Shown here: positions 1 through 8,141 of the stretch, piece after piece
Layout: each line of letters opens with the position of its first letter
Numbering within the stretch: position 1 is the first letter of the stretch
Position numbers and translations under genes: made by a program
The notes under the pieces: model-generated
Database searches by the model: none
Told to the model about the DNA's origin: nothing
The model's input: only the letters and a program-made list of their open reading frames with translations
NCBI RefSeq assembly: GCF_913773725.1
Contig: NZ_CAJYGK010000061.1
Span: forward strand, 30,904 to 94,903
Reading direction: 5' to 3'
Source of the DNA: an uncultured Aquabacterium sp.
GTDB lineage: Bacteria; Pseudomonadota; Gammaproteobacteria; Burkholderiales; Burkholderiaceae_C
Length of the DNA: 64,000 nucleotides

Positions 1-410
1 ACTTCCAGGTCGGCGCCAACACGACCACCGACGACGTGATCACCGTGACCACGACTAACATGACCAGCGATGCATCGATCACCGCGGTGACCGGCAGCAC
101 CTCGTCGATCGGTTCTGCCGCCACCTCGGCAAGCCTGAAGGTTGTCATCGACAACATCGACCAGGCCATCGACAAGGTGAACTCCGAGCGAGCCATGTAC
201 GGTGCGACGCAGTCTCGGTTTGACTCGGTGATCTCCAACCTGCAGGTCTCGGTCGAGAACCAGACTGCCGCTCGCAGCCGCATCATGGACGCCGACTTCG
301 CCTCTGAAACGGCCAACCTGTCGCGGGCCCAGATCCTGCAGCAGGCCGGCAACGCGATGGTTGCCCAGGCGAACCAGCTGCCGCAGCAGGTCATGTCCCT
401 CCTGCGCTGA
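1..410 (+). CDS. fliC: Flagellin, C-terminal part (5' end outside window)
   Basis: This is the C-terminal 135 residues of a flagellin, the subunit of the external flagellar filament. The reading frame is already open at base 3, so the gene begins before the window. The end of the D1 helix and the D0 helix are visible: a segment reading SRIMDADFASETANLSRAQI and a C-terminus ending in ANQLPQQVMSLLR. These parts are almost identical to the complete flagellin at 663-1511, so the two are tandem paralogues. A strong hairpin with a T run follows at 459-485, so this gene is probably transcribed separately from the next. Identity as flagellin is certain; the N-terminal half cannot be judged. Confidence 0.96.
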   Translation, partial: FQVGANTTTDDVITVTTTNMTSDASITAVTGSTSSIGSAATSASLKVVIDNIDQAIDKVNSERAMYGATQSRFDSVISNLQVSVENQTAARSRIMDADFASETANLSRAQILQQAGNAMVAQANQLPQQVMSLLR

Positions 411-458
411 TCTTGAACGGGGCGACCTGGTCGCCTCGGCAAGCACCCGCACTCGCAG

Positions 459-485
459 AAGCCGCTCCAACCGGAGCGGCTTTTT
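459..485 (+). terminator. Rho-independent terminator of the first flagellin gene
   Basis: The stem GCCGCTCC/GGAGCGGC (461-468 and 473-480) has an AACC loop, is flanked by AA/TT and is followed by TTTTT. It lies 50 bases after the flagellin stop and separates the two flagellin transcription units. Confidence 0.88.
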
Positions 486-613
486 CATTTCAGGCCCCAC
501 AGATCGCAAATGCAGGCATAGATCCCCCTTATTCCGCGCTTCGCCCCCCGCATGACGTCCGAATAATTCACTCACAGGTCAACGCTACAGATCGCAGGTT
601 GGCCAGCAGCAAC

Positions 614-638
614 CCAAGGTCGGCGCTCATGCCGAACG
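614..638 (+). promoter_or_regulatory. Possible sigma-28 (FliA) promoter of the second flagellin
   Basis: GCCGAACG at 631-638 resembles the sigma-28 -10 element GCCGATAA. It is preceded by CTCAT, as in the better promoter before fliD. CCAAGG at 614-619 could be the -35 element, but the spacing is shorter than usual. This is an inference from similarity to the stronger elements at 1541 and 4630. Confidence 0.35.
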
Positions 639-662
639 CCGTCTGAATCATTAGGAGTGCTC

Positions 663-1511
663 ATGCCACAGACCATCAACACCAACCTGAATTCGCTCAA
701 CGCGCAGCGGAATCTGAACGGATCACAGATGTCTCTGTCTGTGTCCATGCAGCGACTGTCCTCCGGTTTGCGCGTGAACTCCGCCAAGGACGACGCGGCC
801 GGTCTTGCCATCGCCGAGCGGATGAACTCCCAGATCAAGGGAATGAACGTCGCGGTTCGCAACGCCAACGACGGCATCTCGATGGCGCAAACAGCCGAAG
901 GTGCTCTGGGCAAGGTCAGCGATGCGCTTCAACGCATGCGTGAACTGGCAGTCCAGGCGCGTAACGCGTCCAACGGTTCTTCCGACCGCGACTCGCTCGA
1001 CAAGGAATTCCAGGAGCTGTCCAAGGAAATCAACCGGGTTCTGGGCGCCACCACCTTCAACGGCAAGGCGATTCTCGCGGGCGGAGCGGGCCAGCTCGAC
1101 TTCCAGGTCGGCGCGAACACGACGTCCGACGACCTGATCTCGATCACGACGGTGAACATGCAGACGAACGCATCGATCACCGCCGTGACCACGACGGCTT
1201 CCAGCTCGATCGGCTCCACGGCCACAACGGCGTCACTCAAGACGGTGATCGACCAGATCGACGGTGCCATCGACAAGGTGAACCAGGAGCGTGCGGTTTA
1301 CGGCGCCACGCAGTCCCGCTTTGACGCCATCATCTCGAACCTCCAGGTCTCGGCAGAAAACCAGACCGCAGCACGCAGCCGCATCATGGACGCCGACTTC
1401 GCTGCAGAAACGGCCAACCTCTCGCGCGCGCAGATCCTGCAGCAGGCAGGCAACGCCATGATCGCTCAGGCGAACCAGTTGCCTCAGCAGGTGATGAAGC
1501 TTCTGGGATAA
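663..1511 (+). CDS. fliC: Flagellin
   Basis: This is a complete 282-residue flagellin, exported by the flagellar type III system and polymerised into the filament under the FliD cap. The N-terminal D0/D1 motifs are present (INTNLNSLNAQRNL, then LSSGLRVNSAKDDAAGLAIA). The C-terminal D1/D0 region ends ANQLPQQVMKLLG. The variable middle is short, so the protein consists of D0/D1 with a small surface loop, as in many betaproteobacterial flagellins. The ATG at 663 is chosen over an in-frame GTG at 657 because AGGAG (653-657) is well placed and the flagellin N-terminus begins there. It is a tandem paralogue of the gene ending at 410. Confidence 0.97.
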   Translation: MPQTINTNLNSLNAQRNLNGSQMSLSVSMQRLSSGLRVNSAKDDAAGLAIAERMNSQIKGMNVAVRNANDGISMAQTAEGALGKVSDALQRMRELAVQARNASNGSSDRDSLDKEFQELSKEINRVLGATTFNGKAILAGGAGQLDFQVGANTTSDDLISITTVNMQTNASITAVTTTASSSIGSTATTASLKTVIDQIDGAIDKVNQERAVYGATQSRFDAIISNLQVSAENQTAARSRIMDADFAAETANLSRAQILQQAGNAMIAQANQLPQQVMKLLG

Positions 1512-1540
1512 GCGTACCGGCCTCCAGCGTGATGTGGGGC

Positions 1541-1568
1541 TCAAGGATGGGGCGACTCATGCCGATAC
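1541..1568 (+). promoter_or_regulatory. Sigma-28 (FliA)-type promoter of fliD
   Basis: TCAAGG at 1541-1546 and GCCGATAC at 1561-1568 match the flagellar sigma-28 elements. TCAA is 16 bases from GCCGATAC, one base longer than the E. coli optimum. The site lies about 84 bases before the fliD ATG. The same two elements with identical spacing precede fliS at 4630-4657, which strengthens the call. Confidence 0.72.
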
Positions 1569-1651
1569 TCAATGACGTTTCAAAGAGCGCACCGTCCTCG
1601 AGGTCGAGGATGCGTGTGCTCCTGTGCTGATCTGGATCGAAGGGCATCCCC

Positions 1652-3103
1652 ATGGCTACGACATCTTCCATTTCCTCACTGGGCGTCGGCAGCGGTCTTG
1701 ATGCGGAGAGCATCGTCACGAAACTGGTGGCGCTCGAGCGTCAGCCGATCGCGAACCTGAAGACCCAGGCCAGCAAGATCCAGACGAAGATATCGGAGTA
1801 CGGGAAGATACAGTCCGCCCTGTCATCGTTCAAGGATGCGGCGGCCGCGCTGGCAACGCCCACCCTGTGGAACACGACGACAGCGGCATCGTCGGACTCC
1901 AGCGTCGCGAGCGTCAGCACGGGCGACGGCGCGCTGGCCGGCACGTACAGTCTGTCTGTCAGCAAGCTGGCCAGCGTTCAATCGGTGGTCAGCAACACGT
2001 CGATACGATCCACCTCAACGGTGGGCGCCGGGTCGCTTTCCATCGAGTTGGGCTCCTGGAGCTCCAGTACTCCCCCTGCATTCAGTGCACAGACCGGCAA
2101 GGCGGCAGTCCGGATCGATATCGCGTCTTCCGATACCCTCGACGATATCCGAAGCAAGATCAACAGCAGCGGTGCAGGTGTATCGGCGTCCATTGTTCAG
2201 GACGGGAGCGGCTCGAGGCTGGTCATCCAGTCCCGAGGTACCGGCGCCGCAAACGGATTCCGGATTCAGACGACCGATTCGCAACCCACCACACCGGGCT
2301 CGCCCGGCCTGTCGATGTTTGCGTACGATCCGGAATCGGGATCGTCTGGCACGACGCTGACACAGACGGCTTCGGACGCTTCGGCCACGATCAACGGGAT
2401 CTCGGTCACCTCGGCGTCCAATGTGCTGACCAATGTCCTGACAGGCGTCACGTTGACGCTGAACAAGACAACAGGGCAGAACGCCATCAACATATCCGTT
2501 GCACAGGACAAGGACGCCATCTCCAAGGCCGTCAACACGTTCGCAACATCGTTCACGGCACTGGCCACGCTCATCAAGAACGACACGAAGTACGACGCCG
2601 GAACAAAGACAGGCGGCGTGCTGCAAGGTGAAGGCACCGCACTCAGCATCCAGTCTCAATTGCGGGCCATCCTGTCGGGTGGGACGGGCAGCGCATCGTC
2701 GTTCAAGAACCTGTCGAGCCTGGGCCTCGAGATGTCGTCGGCTGGAACGCTGACCGTCAATCAGACCAAGCTGTCGAGCGCGCTCAACAACACGGACGAG
2801 ATGAAGAAGGCGTTCGCCTACGCCTCTGGTGCAACCGACGCCGAAAATGGCATCGCGGTCAGGCTCCGGTCGCTGGTCGGCTCGTTCCTGGACTCGAACG
2901 GCGCACTCGCGATCAAGACTGCAGGCCTCAACACAACGCTCAAGAACAACCAGAATCAGCAGGACCGATACGATCAGCGTGCAGACCTGTACGAGAAGCG
3001 CCTCAGAGCGCAGTACACGGCGCTGGATGAAAAAATGGCGAAGATCAGTGGTACGAGCAACTATGTGACGCAGATGATTAATTCACTGAATTCATCGAAG
3101 TGA
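1652..3103 (+). CDS. fliD: Flagellar filament cap protein FliD (hook-associated protein 2)
   Basis: This 483-residue protein is FliD, which forms the cap at the filament tip and guides flagellin folding and insertion. The N-terminal motif ISSLGVGSGLDAESIVTKL (residues 7-25) and the following coiled-coil helix (26-65) are diagnostic. The middle has the repeated INxxGxGVSA pattern (170-180). The C-terminus (430-480) is a second coiled coil ending in YVTQMINSLN, which pairs with the N-terminal helix. Length is normal. The gene lies between flagellin and fliS, downstream of a sigma-28-type promoter, as expected for late flagellar genes. Confidence 0.96.
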   Translation: MATTSSISSLGVGSGLDAESIVTKLVALERQPIANLKTQASKIQTKISEYGKIQSALSSFKDAAAALATPTLWNTTTAASSDSSVASVSTGDGALAGTYSLSVSKLASVQSVVSNTSIRSTSTVGAGSLSIELGSWSSSTPPAFSAQTGKAAVRIDIASSDTLDDIRSKINSSGAGVSASIVQDGSGSRLVIQSRGTGAANGFRIQTTDSQPTTPGSPGLSMFAYDPESGSSGTTLTQTASDASATINGISVTSASNVLTNVLTGVTLTLNKTTGQNAINISVAQDKDAISKAVNTFATSFTALATLIKNDTKYDAGTKTGGVLQGEGTALSIQSQLRAILSGGTGSASSFKNLSSLGLEMSSAGTLTVNQTKLSSALNNTDEMKKAFAYASGATDAENGIAVRLRSLVGSFLDSNGALAIKTAGLNTTLKNNQNQQDRYDQRADLYEKRLRAQYTALDEKMAKISGTSNYVTQMINSLNSSK

Positions 3104-3150
3104 TTGCACTTACTGGAAAACGCGCGTTTTAAGCCGCGATTCTTGCAATC
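3102..3150 (+). repeat. Nested inverted repeats at the fliD 3' end
   Basis: GATTGCA (3102-3108, overlapping the fliD stop) pairs with TGCAATC (3144-3150). Between them lies the perfect palindrome AAAACGCGCGTTTT (3117-3130). It could form a transcript-end structure, but there is no terminal T run. Confidence 0.4.
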
Positions 3151-3166
3151 TGTCACACGCAGGGGC

Positions 3167-3193
3167 TAAAGCCCGGTGCGGGAAGACCGAAAC
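3167..3193 (+). promoter_or_regulatory. Sigma-28-like promoter of the fliD paralogue
   Basis: TAAA at 3167-3170 and ACCGAAAC at 3186-3193 are separated by 15 bases, the exact spacing of the sigma-28 consensus (TAAA, 15 bases, GCCGATAA). The paralogue's ATG is about 67 bases downstream. Confidence 0.55.
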
Positions 3194-3259
3194 AACCGTT
3201 GAGGATGCCTTGCTTCGGAAGGCGTCCATCTAGCCGTTTCGTCCCGCCTGGAGAACGCC

Positions 3260-4573
3260 ATGTCATCGGTGCAGTCAGCGGGCCTGGCCGGCGGCATTGC
3301 GCTGCACCAGTCAGGCACGATATCCCGCTCCCCCATCGAGGGAGACACAGTCACGTCGGCTTCGACCCGGAGCCCGACCGTCGCGGTCTCGGCCTCTGGC
3401 CGTGAGCACGAGGCGGTGGCTGCAGCCCTTGAGTCGGCAATGAGGCTCATGGGTGAGGCCGTGTGGTCCGCCACCAAGGCCACCAGTGAGAGACCCGACA
3501 TCGTCGAGGCTGTGGCAGGAGCGAGAAGTACGCCCGGGATCTATTTGGTCAAGGTCGACAAGACAGCGACAGCACAGATGCTCGAAAGCCCGGTCTTCTC
3601 CGGCCTGGGCACCACTGTCGGCCTGGGCACGCTTAACCTCGACATCGGAACATGGGGCGGCTCCGATTCCGCGTTCGTGACGAACCCCAACTGGCCCAAG
3701 GCCGCGGTCTGGACGGGACCGAAGGACACGTCCCTGGAACGTGTGAGAGACAGGATCAATGCAGCCGGGGTTGGCGTGAGCGCCATGGTCGTCAGCGACG
3801 CAAGCGGCTCCAGGCTCATCCTGAGAGCGTCCGCGACGGGCGGTGCAAACGGCTTCAAGGTCACGGCAACGCCAGACCCTCAGTCACCGGACATCCCGAA
3901 TTCGGCTCGCATCGAGTTGAGTGAGCTGGCTTACTCGGATCCGCAATCAGGCCAAGGCATGAAGCTGCTACAGGCCGGCAGCGACGCCATGCTGCAGATC
4001 AACGGCAGGTCCGTCACAACCAACAGCAACGTGGTCCATGATGATCTTTCGGACATCACATTCAGAGTGCACAAGCCCGACGCGGATGTGATCTCGATTC
4101 GGGTGGAACCCGATCGAGAAGCCGCGGTGAAAGCAACAGCCTCATTGCTGGGTGCGGTCAATCATCTGACACGCATCTCGTCCGATCATGAATCGCCCCT
4201 GGATGCTGAGTCTCCACGAGAAAGCGTCGCGCCGCCACGCCAGGGCCTGATCAGACCCATTGCCGAATCCCTCAATGAGATCGGCGTCACGCAACGCACG
4301 GACGGTATCCTGGAGCTGGATGCTCAGCGGCTGCGGGATCGCATGGAGCAGTCCCCTGATGCCGTCAACCGGCTGCTTGCTGGACCTGGCGGCCTTGCCG
4401 CAAGACTGGCTGCGGACTTGAGCCAGGCAAGCCAGTCGCTTCCGCGGATCCGGGATACGCCGCCGTCTCCAACACCCGCCGAAAGCCAGCCGGATCCGGC
4501 TCTTAGCCAAGCGGCAAGGTTGCGGCTGCTGGACGCGTATCAGACCAGCGAATCGGCTCAATACGGGGATTGA
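3260..4573 (+). CDS. FliD-like protein lacking the terminal coiled coils
   Basis: This is a 437-residue protein with clear but partial similarity to the FliD at 1652-3103. Residues 162-200 (RDRINAAGVGVSAMVVSDAS and on to GGANGF) align with FliD 165-204. Residues 239-262 (GSDAMLQINGRSVTTNSN) align with FliD 241-258. Residues 330-375 resemble the FliD C-terminal globular part. The FliD N-terminal motif GVGSGLD and both D0 coiled coils are missing; the first 90 residues are low-complexity and the tail is Pro/Ser-rich. A classical pentameric cap role is therefore doubtful. GGAG at 3250-3253 supports the ATG at 3260. It may be an accessory cap or junction component or a diverged duplicate. Function unknown; the FliD relationship is secure. 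Confidence 0.8.
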   Translation: MSSVQSAGLAGGIALHQSGTISRSPIEGDTVTSASTRSPTVAVSASGREHEAVAAALESAMRLMGEAVWSATKATSERPDIVEAVAGARSTPGIYLVKVDKTATAQMLESPVFSGLGTTVGLGTLNLDIGTWGGSDSAFVTNPNWPKAAVWTGPKDTSLERVRDRINAAGVGVSAMVVSDASGSRLILRASATGGANGFKVTATPDPQSPDIPNSARIELSELAYSDPQSGQGMKLLQAGSDAMLQINGRSVTTNSNVVHDDLSDITFRVHKPDADVISIRVEPDREAAVKATASLLGAVNHLTRISSDHESPLDAESPRESVAPPRQGLIRPIAESLNEIGVTQRTDGILELDAQRLRDRMEQSPDAVNRLLAGPGGLAARLAADLSQASQSLPRIRDTPPSPTPAESQPDPALSQAARLRLLDAYQTSESAQYGD

Positions 4574-4629
4574 TTTCAATAGGCAGGCGAACGCCCCTTT
4601 GTTCGCAGGTTGCTCGAGTCGCAATGCAT

Positions 4630-4657
4630 TCAAGCTTGACTCCCGTGATGCCGATAC
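4630..4657 (+). promoter_or_regulatory. Sigma-28 (FliA)-type promoter of fliS
   Basis: TCAAGCTT at 4630-4637 and GCCGATAC at 4650-4657 give TCAA, 16 bases, GCCGATAC, the same arrangement as before fliD. It lies about 42 bases before the preferred fliS ATG. Confidence 0.75.
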
Positions 4658-4699
4658 ACATTCAGAGCTGTTGATCAGCGCTCAATGAGAGTCATCACG

Positions 4700-5161
4700 A
4701 TGTTTGCCACTCGCACCTCCTCCGCCGTGTACGTTCAGACCCCCAAGCACCTGAGCAGCGCATACCGTCAGATCGGCCTGGAAACAGGCGTCATCGGTGC
4801 ATCGCCACATCAACTCATCACCATGCTCTTCGATGGCGCGCTGGAGTGCATCGCTCGCGCACAGGGCGCAATCCGGGATGGTCAACTGGAGACCAAGTTA
4901 CAGAACATCGGCAAGTCGATTGACATCGTCGACCAGGGCCTGCGTTCTTGCCTCGACCTTCAGAACGGTGGCGAACTGGCAGCCAACCTCAGCGACCTGT
5001 ATGCCTACATGAGCATGAGGCTGCTGCACGCCAATCTGCGCAACGACGTGGACGCGCTGGATGAAGTATCCAAACTGCTGACCTCCCTGCGCACAGCGTG
5101 GGTTGCGATCACGCCCTCTCAATCAGCTGCAGCCCCCTCACAAATGGAGCTCCGCGCATGA
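4700..5161 (+). CDS. fliS: Flagellar export chaperone FliS
   Basis: FliS binds the C-terminal D0 region of flagellin in the cytoplasm, prevents early polymerisation and hands it to the export gate. The product (153 residues) has the FliS helical bundle: a segment around SAYRQIGLETGVIGASPHQL, then LITMLFDGALECIARAQGAI and YAYMSMRLLHANLRND. An in-frame ATG lies 15 bases upstream at 4685. Neither start has a strong ribosome site, and 4700 is preferred because the conserved part begins close behind it. The stop overlaps the next gene's start (ATGA at 5158-5161), so fliS and the FliT-like gene are translationally coupled. Confidence 0.93.
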   Translation: MFATRTSSAVYVQTPKHLSSAYRQIGLETGVIGASPHQLITMLFDGALECIARAQGAIRDGQLETKLQNIGKSIDIVDQGLRSCLDLQNGGELAANLSDLYAYMSMRLLHANLRNDVDALDEVSKLLTSLRTAWVAITPSQSAAAPSQMELRA

Positions 5162-5505
5162 ACGCCCCCGAGATCCTCGGCCAGCCCGACGACGAGCTCT
5201 TCACCGGTAGCCTGCTGGGCTACTACGAAGCCATCGAAACCGCGAGCCACGACATGCTCAGCGCTGCCCGCAAGGGTGACTGGGACACCGTCGTGAAACT
5301 CGAAGGCGCGTGTGCGGTACTGATCGCTCAGCTCAAGCACGCATCCGAAGAGCATCCGATGGGTCCCAATGAACTGGCCCTCAAGACGCGCATCATGCAG
5401 CGCATCCTGGTCAACGATGCCGAGATCCGCAACCTCGCGGAGCCCTGGATCAACGACCTCAGCCGCATGATGGGCAATGCTGCCGATCCCACCAAAATGC
5501 ACTGA
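5158..5505 (+). CDS. fliT: FliT-like flagellar chaperone
   Basis: This is a 115-residue, probably all-helical protein directly downstream of and overlapping fliS. In many bacteria FliT, the chaperone for FliD and a regulator of FlhDC, holds this place. The sequence has the FliT-like pattern of a first helix (SLLGYYEAIETASHDMLSAA), a KGDWDTVVKLEGAC segment and a final helix around RILVNDAEIRNLAEPWINDL. FliT sequences diverge strongly, so the call relies on size, helical pattern and position. A role in binding FliD or its paralogue next door is inferred. Confidence 0.78.
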   Translation: MNAPEILGQPDDELFTGSLLGYYEAIETASHDMLSAARKGDWDTVVKLEGACAVLIAQLKHASEEHPMGPNELALKTRIMQRILVNDAEIRNLAEPWINDLSRMMGNAADPTKMH

Positions 5506-5519
5506 CGAGACGGCTGCCC

Positions 5520-6290
5520 ATGGACGCTCGCCCCCCTTCCACGCCCGCCTCGCGCGGGCGTGATGCCGATCTGGACGACTTCCGCATCGGATCCAGTGTC
5601 GAGGTGCTTGCCCTGCTGCGTCAGATGTACGAAGCGCGCGCACTGGTGACGCTGAGCACGCCTGCCGGCGACAGCTACACCACGGTCCTCGAGGCCGTGG
5701 ACGCCCAACGACGCACCCTGCAATTCGGCGCAGGCGAAGCGCATCGCCTCCGCCCCCTTCTGGACAACAGCGAGGTCACCGCCGTGGCCTACCTGGACAG
5801 CATCAAGGTGCAGTTCGATGTCGATGGACTCGTTCGCGTTCACGGCGACCACGCGGTCGGCGCGTTGAACGCACGCCTGCCTGATGTCGTCTATCGCTTC
5901 CAGCGGCGCGGAGCCTTCCGTGTTCAGCCGTTGGCTTCGACCAGCCCGGTGGCTCGGATCGAGCATCACGCCGCGACCCAATCGCCGCTCGCGTTGCGCG
6001 TGCTCGACGTCAGCCTGCAGGGCGTCGCGCTGCTTCTGCCGGAAGGCGCGCCGGCCTTCGAGCCCGGTATGCGACTTGAAGGTGTCGACCTCGAGTTGGA
6101 CGACGAAACGCGCCTGACTTGCGACATCGCCATTCAGCACATCACCGTGATCGGAACGGGAGGCCGAGGCAAGCGCCTTGGTTGCCAGTTGCTCGGGCTG
6201 GATCCACGAGACCGAACGCTGGCCCTCTACGTCAACCAGACCCAGAAGCGCCGGCTCGCCACCCTGGGCAGCGCCAAGGGACAGGCCTGA
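5520..6290 (+). CDS. ycgR: YcgR-type flagellar brake protein (PilZ domain)
   Basis: This 256-residue cytoplasmic protein has an N-terminal YcgR domain (about residues 20-125) and a C-terminal PilZ domain (about 125-245). The PilZ cyclic-di-GMP motif is visible as RRGAFR followed about 35 residues later by DVSLQG. In enterics YcgR bound to c-di-GMP acts on the flagellar motor as a brake. The start at 5520 lies 14 bases after the FliT-like stop, so it may share the fliS transcript. The position at the end of the flagellar cluster fits a motility role. Confidence 0.9.
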   Translation: MDARPPSTPASRGRDADLDDFRIGSSVEVLALLRQMYEARALVTLSTPAGDSYTTVLEAVDAQRRTLQFGAGEAHRLRPLLDNSEVTAVAYLDSIKVQFDVDGLVRVHGDHAVGALNARLPDVVYRFQRRGAFRVQPLASTSPVARIEHHAATQSPLALRVLDVSLQGVALLLPEGAPAFEPGMRLEGVDLELDDETRLTCDIAIQHITVIGTGGRGKRLGCQLLGLDPRDRTLALYVNQTQKRRLATLGSAKGQA

Positions 6291-6311
6291 GGCACAGCGG
6301 ATAATGCGGGG

Positions 6312-7265
6312 ATGAGCACCAACGCCCCCGCCTCCTCTCCCTGGATCATTGCCACCCGCGAAAGTCGCCTTGCACTGTGGCAGGCCGAGCATGTTCGCGA
6401 TATCCTGTCGCGCCGGTTCGCCCGGCCGGTCACGTTGCTGGGCATGACCACCCAGGGCGATCAGATCCTGGACCGCGCCCTGTCCAAGGTGGGCGGCAAG
6501 GGGCTGTTCGTCAAGGAACTCGAAGTGGCGCTGCAAGAGGGGCGCGCCCACCTGGCGGTGCATTCGCTGAAAGACGTTCCGATGGAGCTGCCCGATGGCT
6601 TTGTCCTCGCGGCCGTCATGGAGCGAGAAGACCCGCGCGACGCCCTCGTTTCGCCCCACCACGCCTCGCTGGAAGCACTGCCTGCCGGCGCGGTGGTGGG
6701 CACCTCCAGCCTGCGTCGGCTTGCCCAGTTGCGTGCGCTGCGGCCGGATCTGAAGATCGAGCCCCTGCGGGGCAACCTCGACACCCGCCTGCGCAAGCTC
6801 GACGAGGGCCAGTACGACGCAATCATCCTCGCTGCGGCGGGCCTCAAGCGGTTGGGCCTGGAAAGCCGCATCCGCGCCCTGATCGCCCCCACGGTGATGT
6901 TGCCCGCTGCTGGCCAGGGCGCATTGGGCATCGAGATCCGGTCCAACGACCCCGAACTGACGACAGCCGTCGCCACCCTTGCCCACATGCCGACCTGGCT
7001 GGCCACGCTGGCCGAGCGGGCCGTCTCGCGTGCGCTGGGCGGCAGCTGCTCGATGCCACTGGCCGCCTTCGCCCAATGGCGCGAGGGCCAGCTGGTTCTG
7101 GACGCTCGCCTGGGTCACCCCGAAAGCGGGGAACTCGTGGCCGCTTCGCTCAGCGGCGCCGCCACCACCGCCGCAGAGGCCGAAGCCCTGGGCATGACCG
7201 TGGCCCAGGAGTTGAAGCAGCTCGCTGGTCCAGCCTGGCTGGCCGCACTGCATCCCGCGGCCTGA
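6312..7265 (+). CDS. hemC: Porphobilinogen deaminase (hydroxymethylbilane synthase)
   Basis: HemC joins four porphobilinogens into hydroxymethylbilane in the haem and sirohaem pathway. The 317-residue product has the family signatures [47 protein letters not shown] and [11 protein letters not shown]. The dipyrromethane cofactor cysteine is in [11 protein letters not shown]. It starts 21 bases after the ycgR stop and is followed at once by hemD, hemX and hemY. Confidence 0.98.
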   Translation: MSTNAPASSPWIIATRESRLALWQAEHVRDILSRRFARPVTLLGMTTQGDQILDRALSKVGGKGLFVKELEVALQEGRAHLAVHSLKDVPMELPDGFVLAAVMEREDPRDALVSPHHASLEALPAGAVVGTSSLRRLAQLRALRPDLKIEPLRGNLDTRLRKLDEGQYDAIILAAAGLKRLGLESRIRALIAPTVMLPAAGQGALGIEIRSNDPELTTAVATLAHMPTWLATLAERAVSRALGGSCSMPLAAFAQWREGQLVLDARLGHPESGELVAASLSGAATTAAEAEALGMTVAQELKQLAGPAWLAALHPAA

Positions 7266-7282
7266 GCCCGGTGACGCCGGCG

Positions 7283-8083
7283 ATGCGCCTGCTGGTGACA
7301 CGTCCGCAACCGCAGGCCGACGAGTGGGTCGCCCGGCTGCGCACTTCCGGCATCGATGCCCGGGCCCTGCCCCTCATCGCCATCGGCCCTCCGGCCGATG
7401 CCTCGGCCGTCCACGACACATGGCACGCCCTGCAGTCCCACCGCTTGCTGATGTTCGTCAGTCCTGCCGCAGTCGAGTGGTTCTTCAAGCTCAGGCCGGC
7501 TGACGCTGCATGGCCACCTCATTGTCTGGCGGCCACCCCGGGGCCGGGAACCGCACGGGCTTTGCTGGAGGCGGGCCACGCAGTCGGGCTCCGCGAAGCC
7601 CAGCTTTGCGTTCCACCGCCCGATGCCGGCCAATTCGACTCCGAGCACCTCTGGCCCGTGCTCGCCCCGCTGGACTGGAAGGGGCAGCGCGTCACCATCG
7701 TAGGGGGCGGCGAAGGCCAGTCCGTCAAAGGACGCAGCTGGTTGATGGCCCGCCTGCAGGAGCGCGGTGCCATCGTGACCACGCTGCTCGCGTACGAGCG
7801 CGGTCCGGGCACATGGCAGGCCGATGACGTTGCCCTGGCGCGCGATGCCATGGCCGAGCCGGCGCAACACATGTGGCTGTTCAGCAGCTCCCAGGCCATC
7901 GCATACCTGATCGATCACCACCTGCCACGATGGTCCTTTGCCGTACCCGCCTGGCAGGCCCACCATGCCCTGACCACGCACCCGCGGATCGCTGAACAGG
8001 CGCGCCGCATGGGTTTCGGGCACGTCGAGGAAGTCCGCCCGACGCTCGAGGCCGTCGTTCAGGCACGACGGCCAGGCGGCTGA
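7283..8083 (+). CDS. hemD: Uroporphyrinogen-III synthase
   Basis: HemD cyclises hydroxymethylbilane to uroporphyrinogen III with inversion of ring D. The product (266 residues) begins MRLLVTRPQPQADEW, typical of HemD, and has the central glycine-rich stretch VTIVGGGEGQ. The family is poorly conserved, but the position between hemC and hemX settles the identity. The frame is open far upstream through hemC, so the start was chosen near the conserved N-terminus. The ATG at 7283 is preferred; an in-frame GTG at 7271 is the alternative. Confidence 0.93.
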   Translation: MRLLVTRPQPQADEWVARLRTSGIDARALPLIAIGPPADASAVHDTWHALQSHRLLMFVSPAAVEWFFKLRPADAAWPPHCLAATPGPGTARALLEAGHAVGLREAQLCVPPPDAGQFDSEHLWPVLAPLDWKGQRVTIVGGGEGQSVKGRSWLMARLQERGAIVTTLLAYERGPGTWQADDVALARDAMAEPAQHMWLFSSSQAIAYLIDHHLPRWSFAVPAWQAHHALTTHPRIAEQARRMGFGHVEEVRPTLEAVVQARRPGG

Positions 8084-8141
8084 ACCCCGCGCCCGTTTTT
8101 TTGGTCACGGCGCGGCCGGGCACGGTCTATACAATCAAGCT

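Noticed and set aside
6377..7282. Upstream extension of the hemD frame through hemC
   Set aside because: The extra 300 codons are hemC read out of frame. Real HemD similarity starts at about 7283.
5328..7301. Minus-strand open frame of 657 codons
   Set aside because: It lies opposite the FliT-like gene, ycgR and hemC, which are clearly coding. It has no recognisable domain and arises from GC-rich codon structure.
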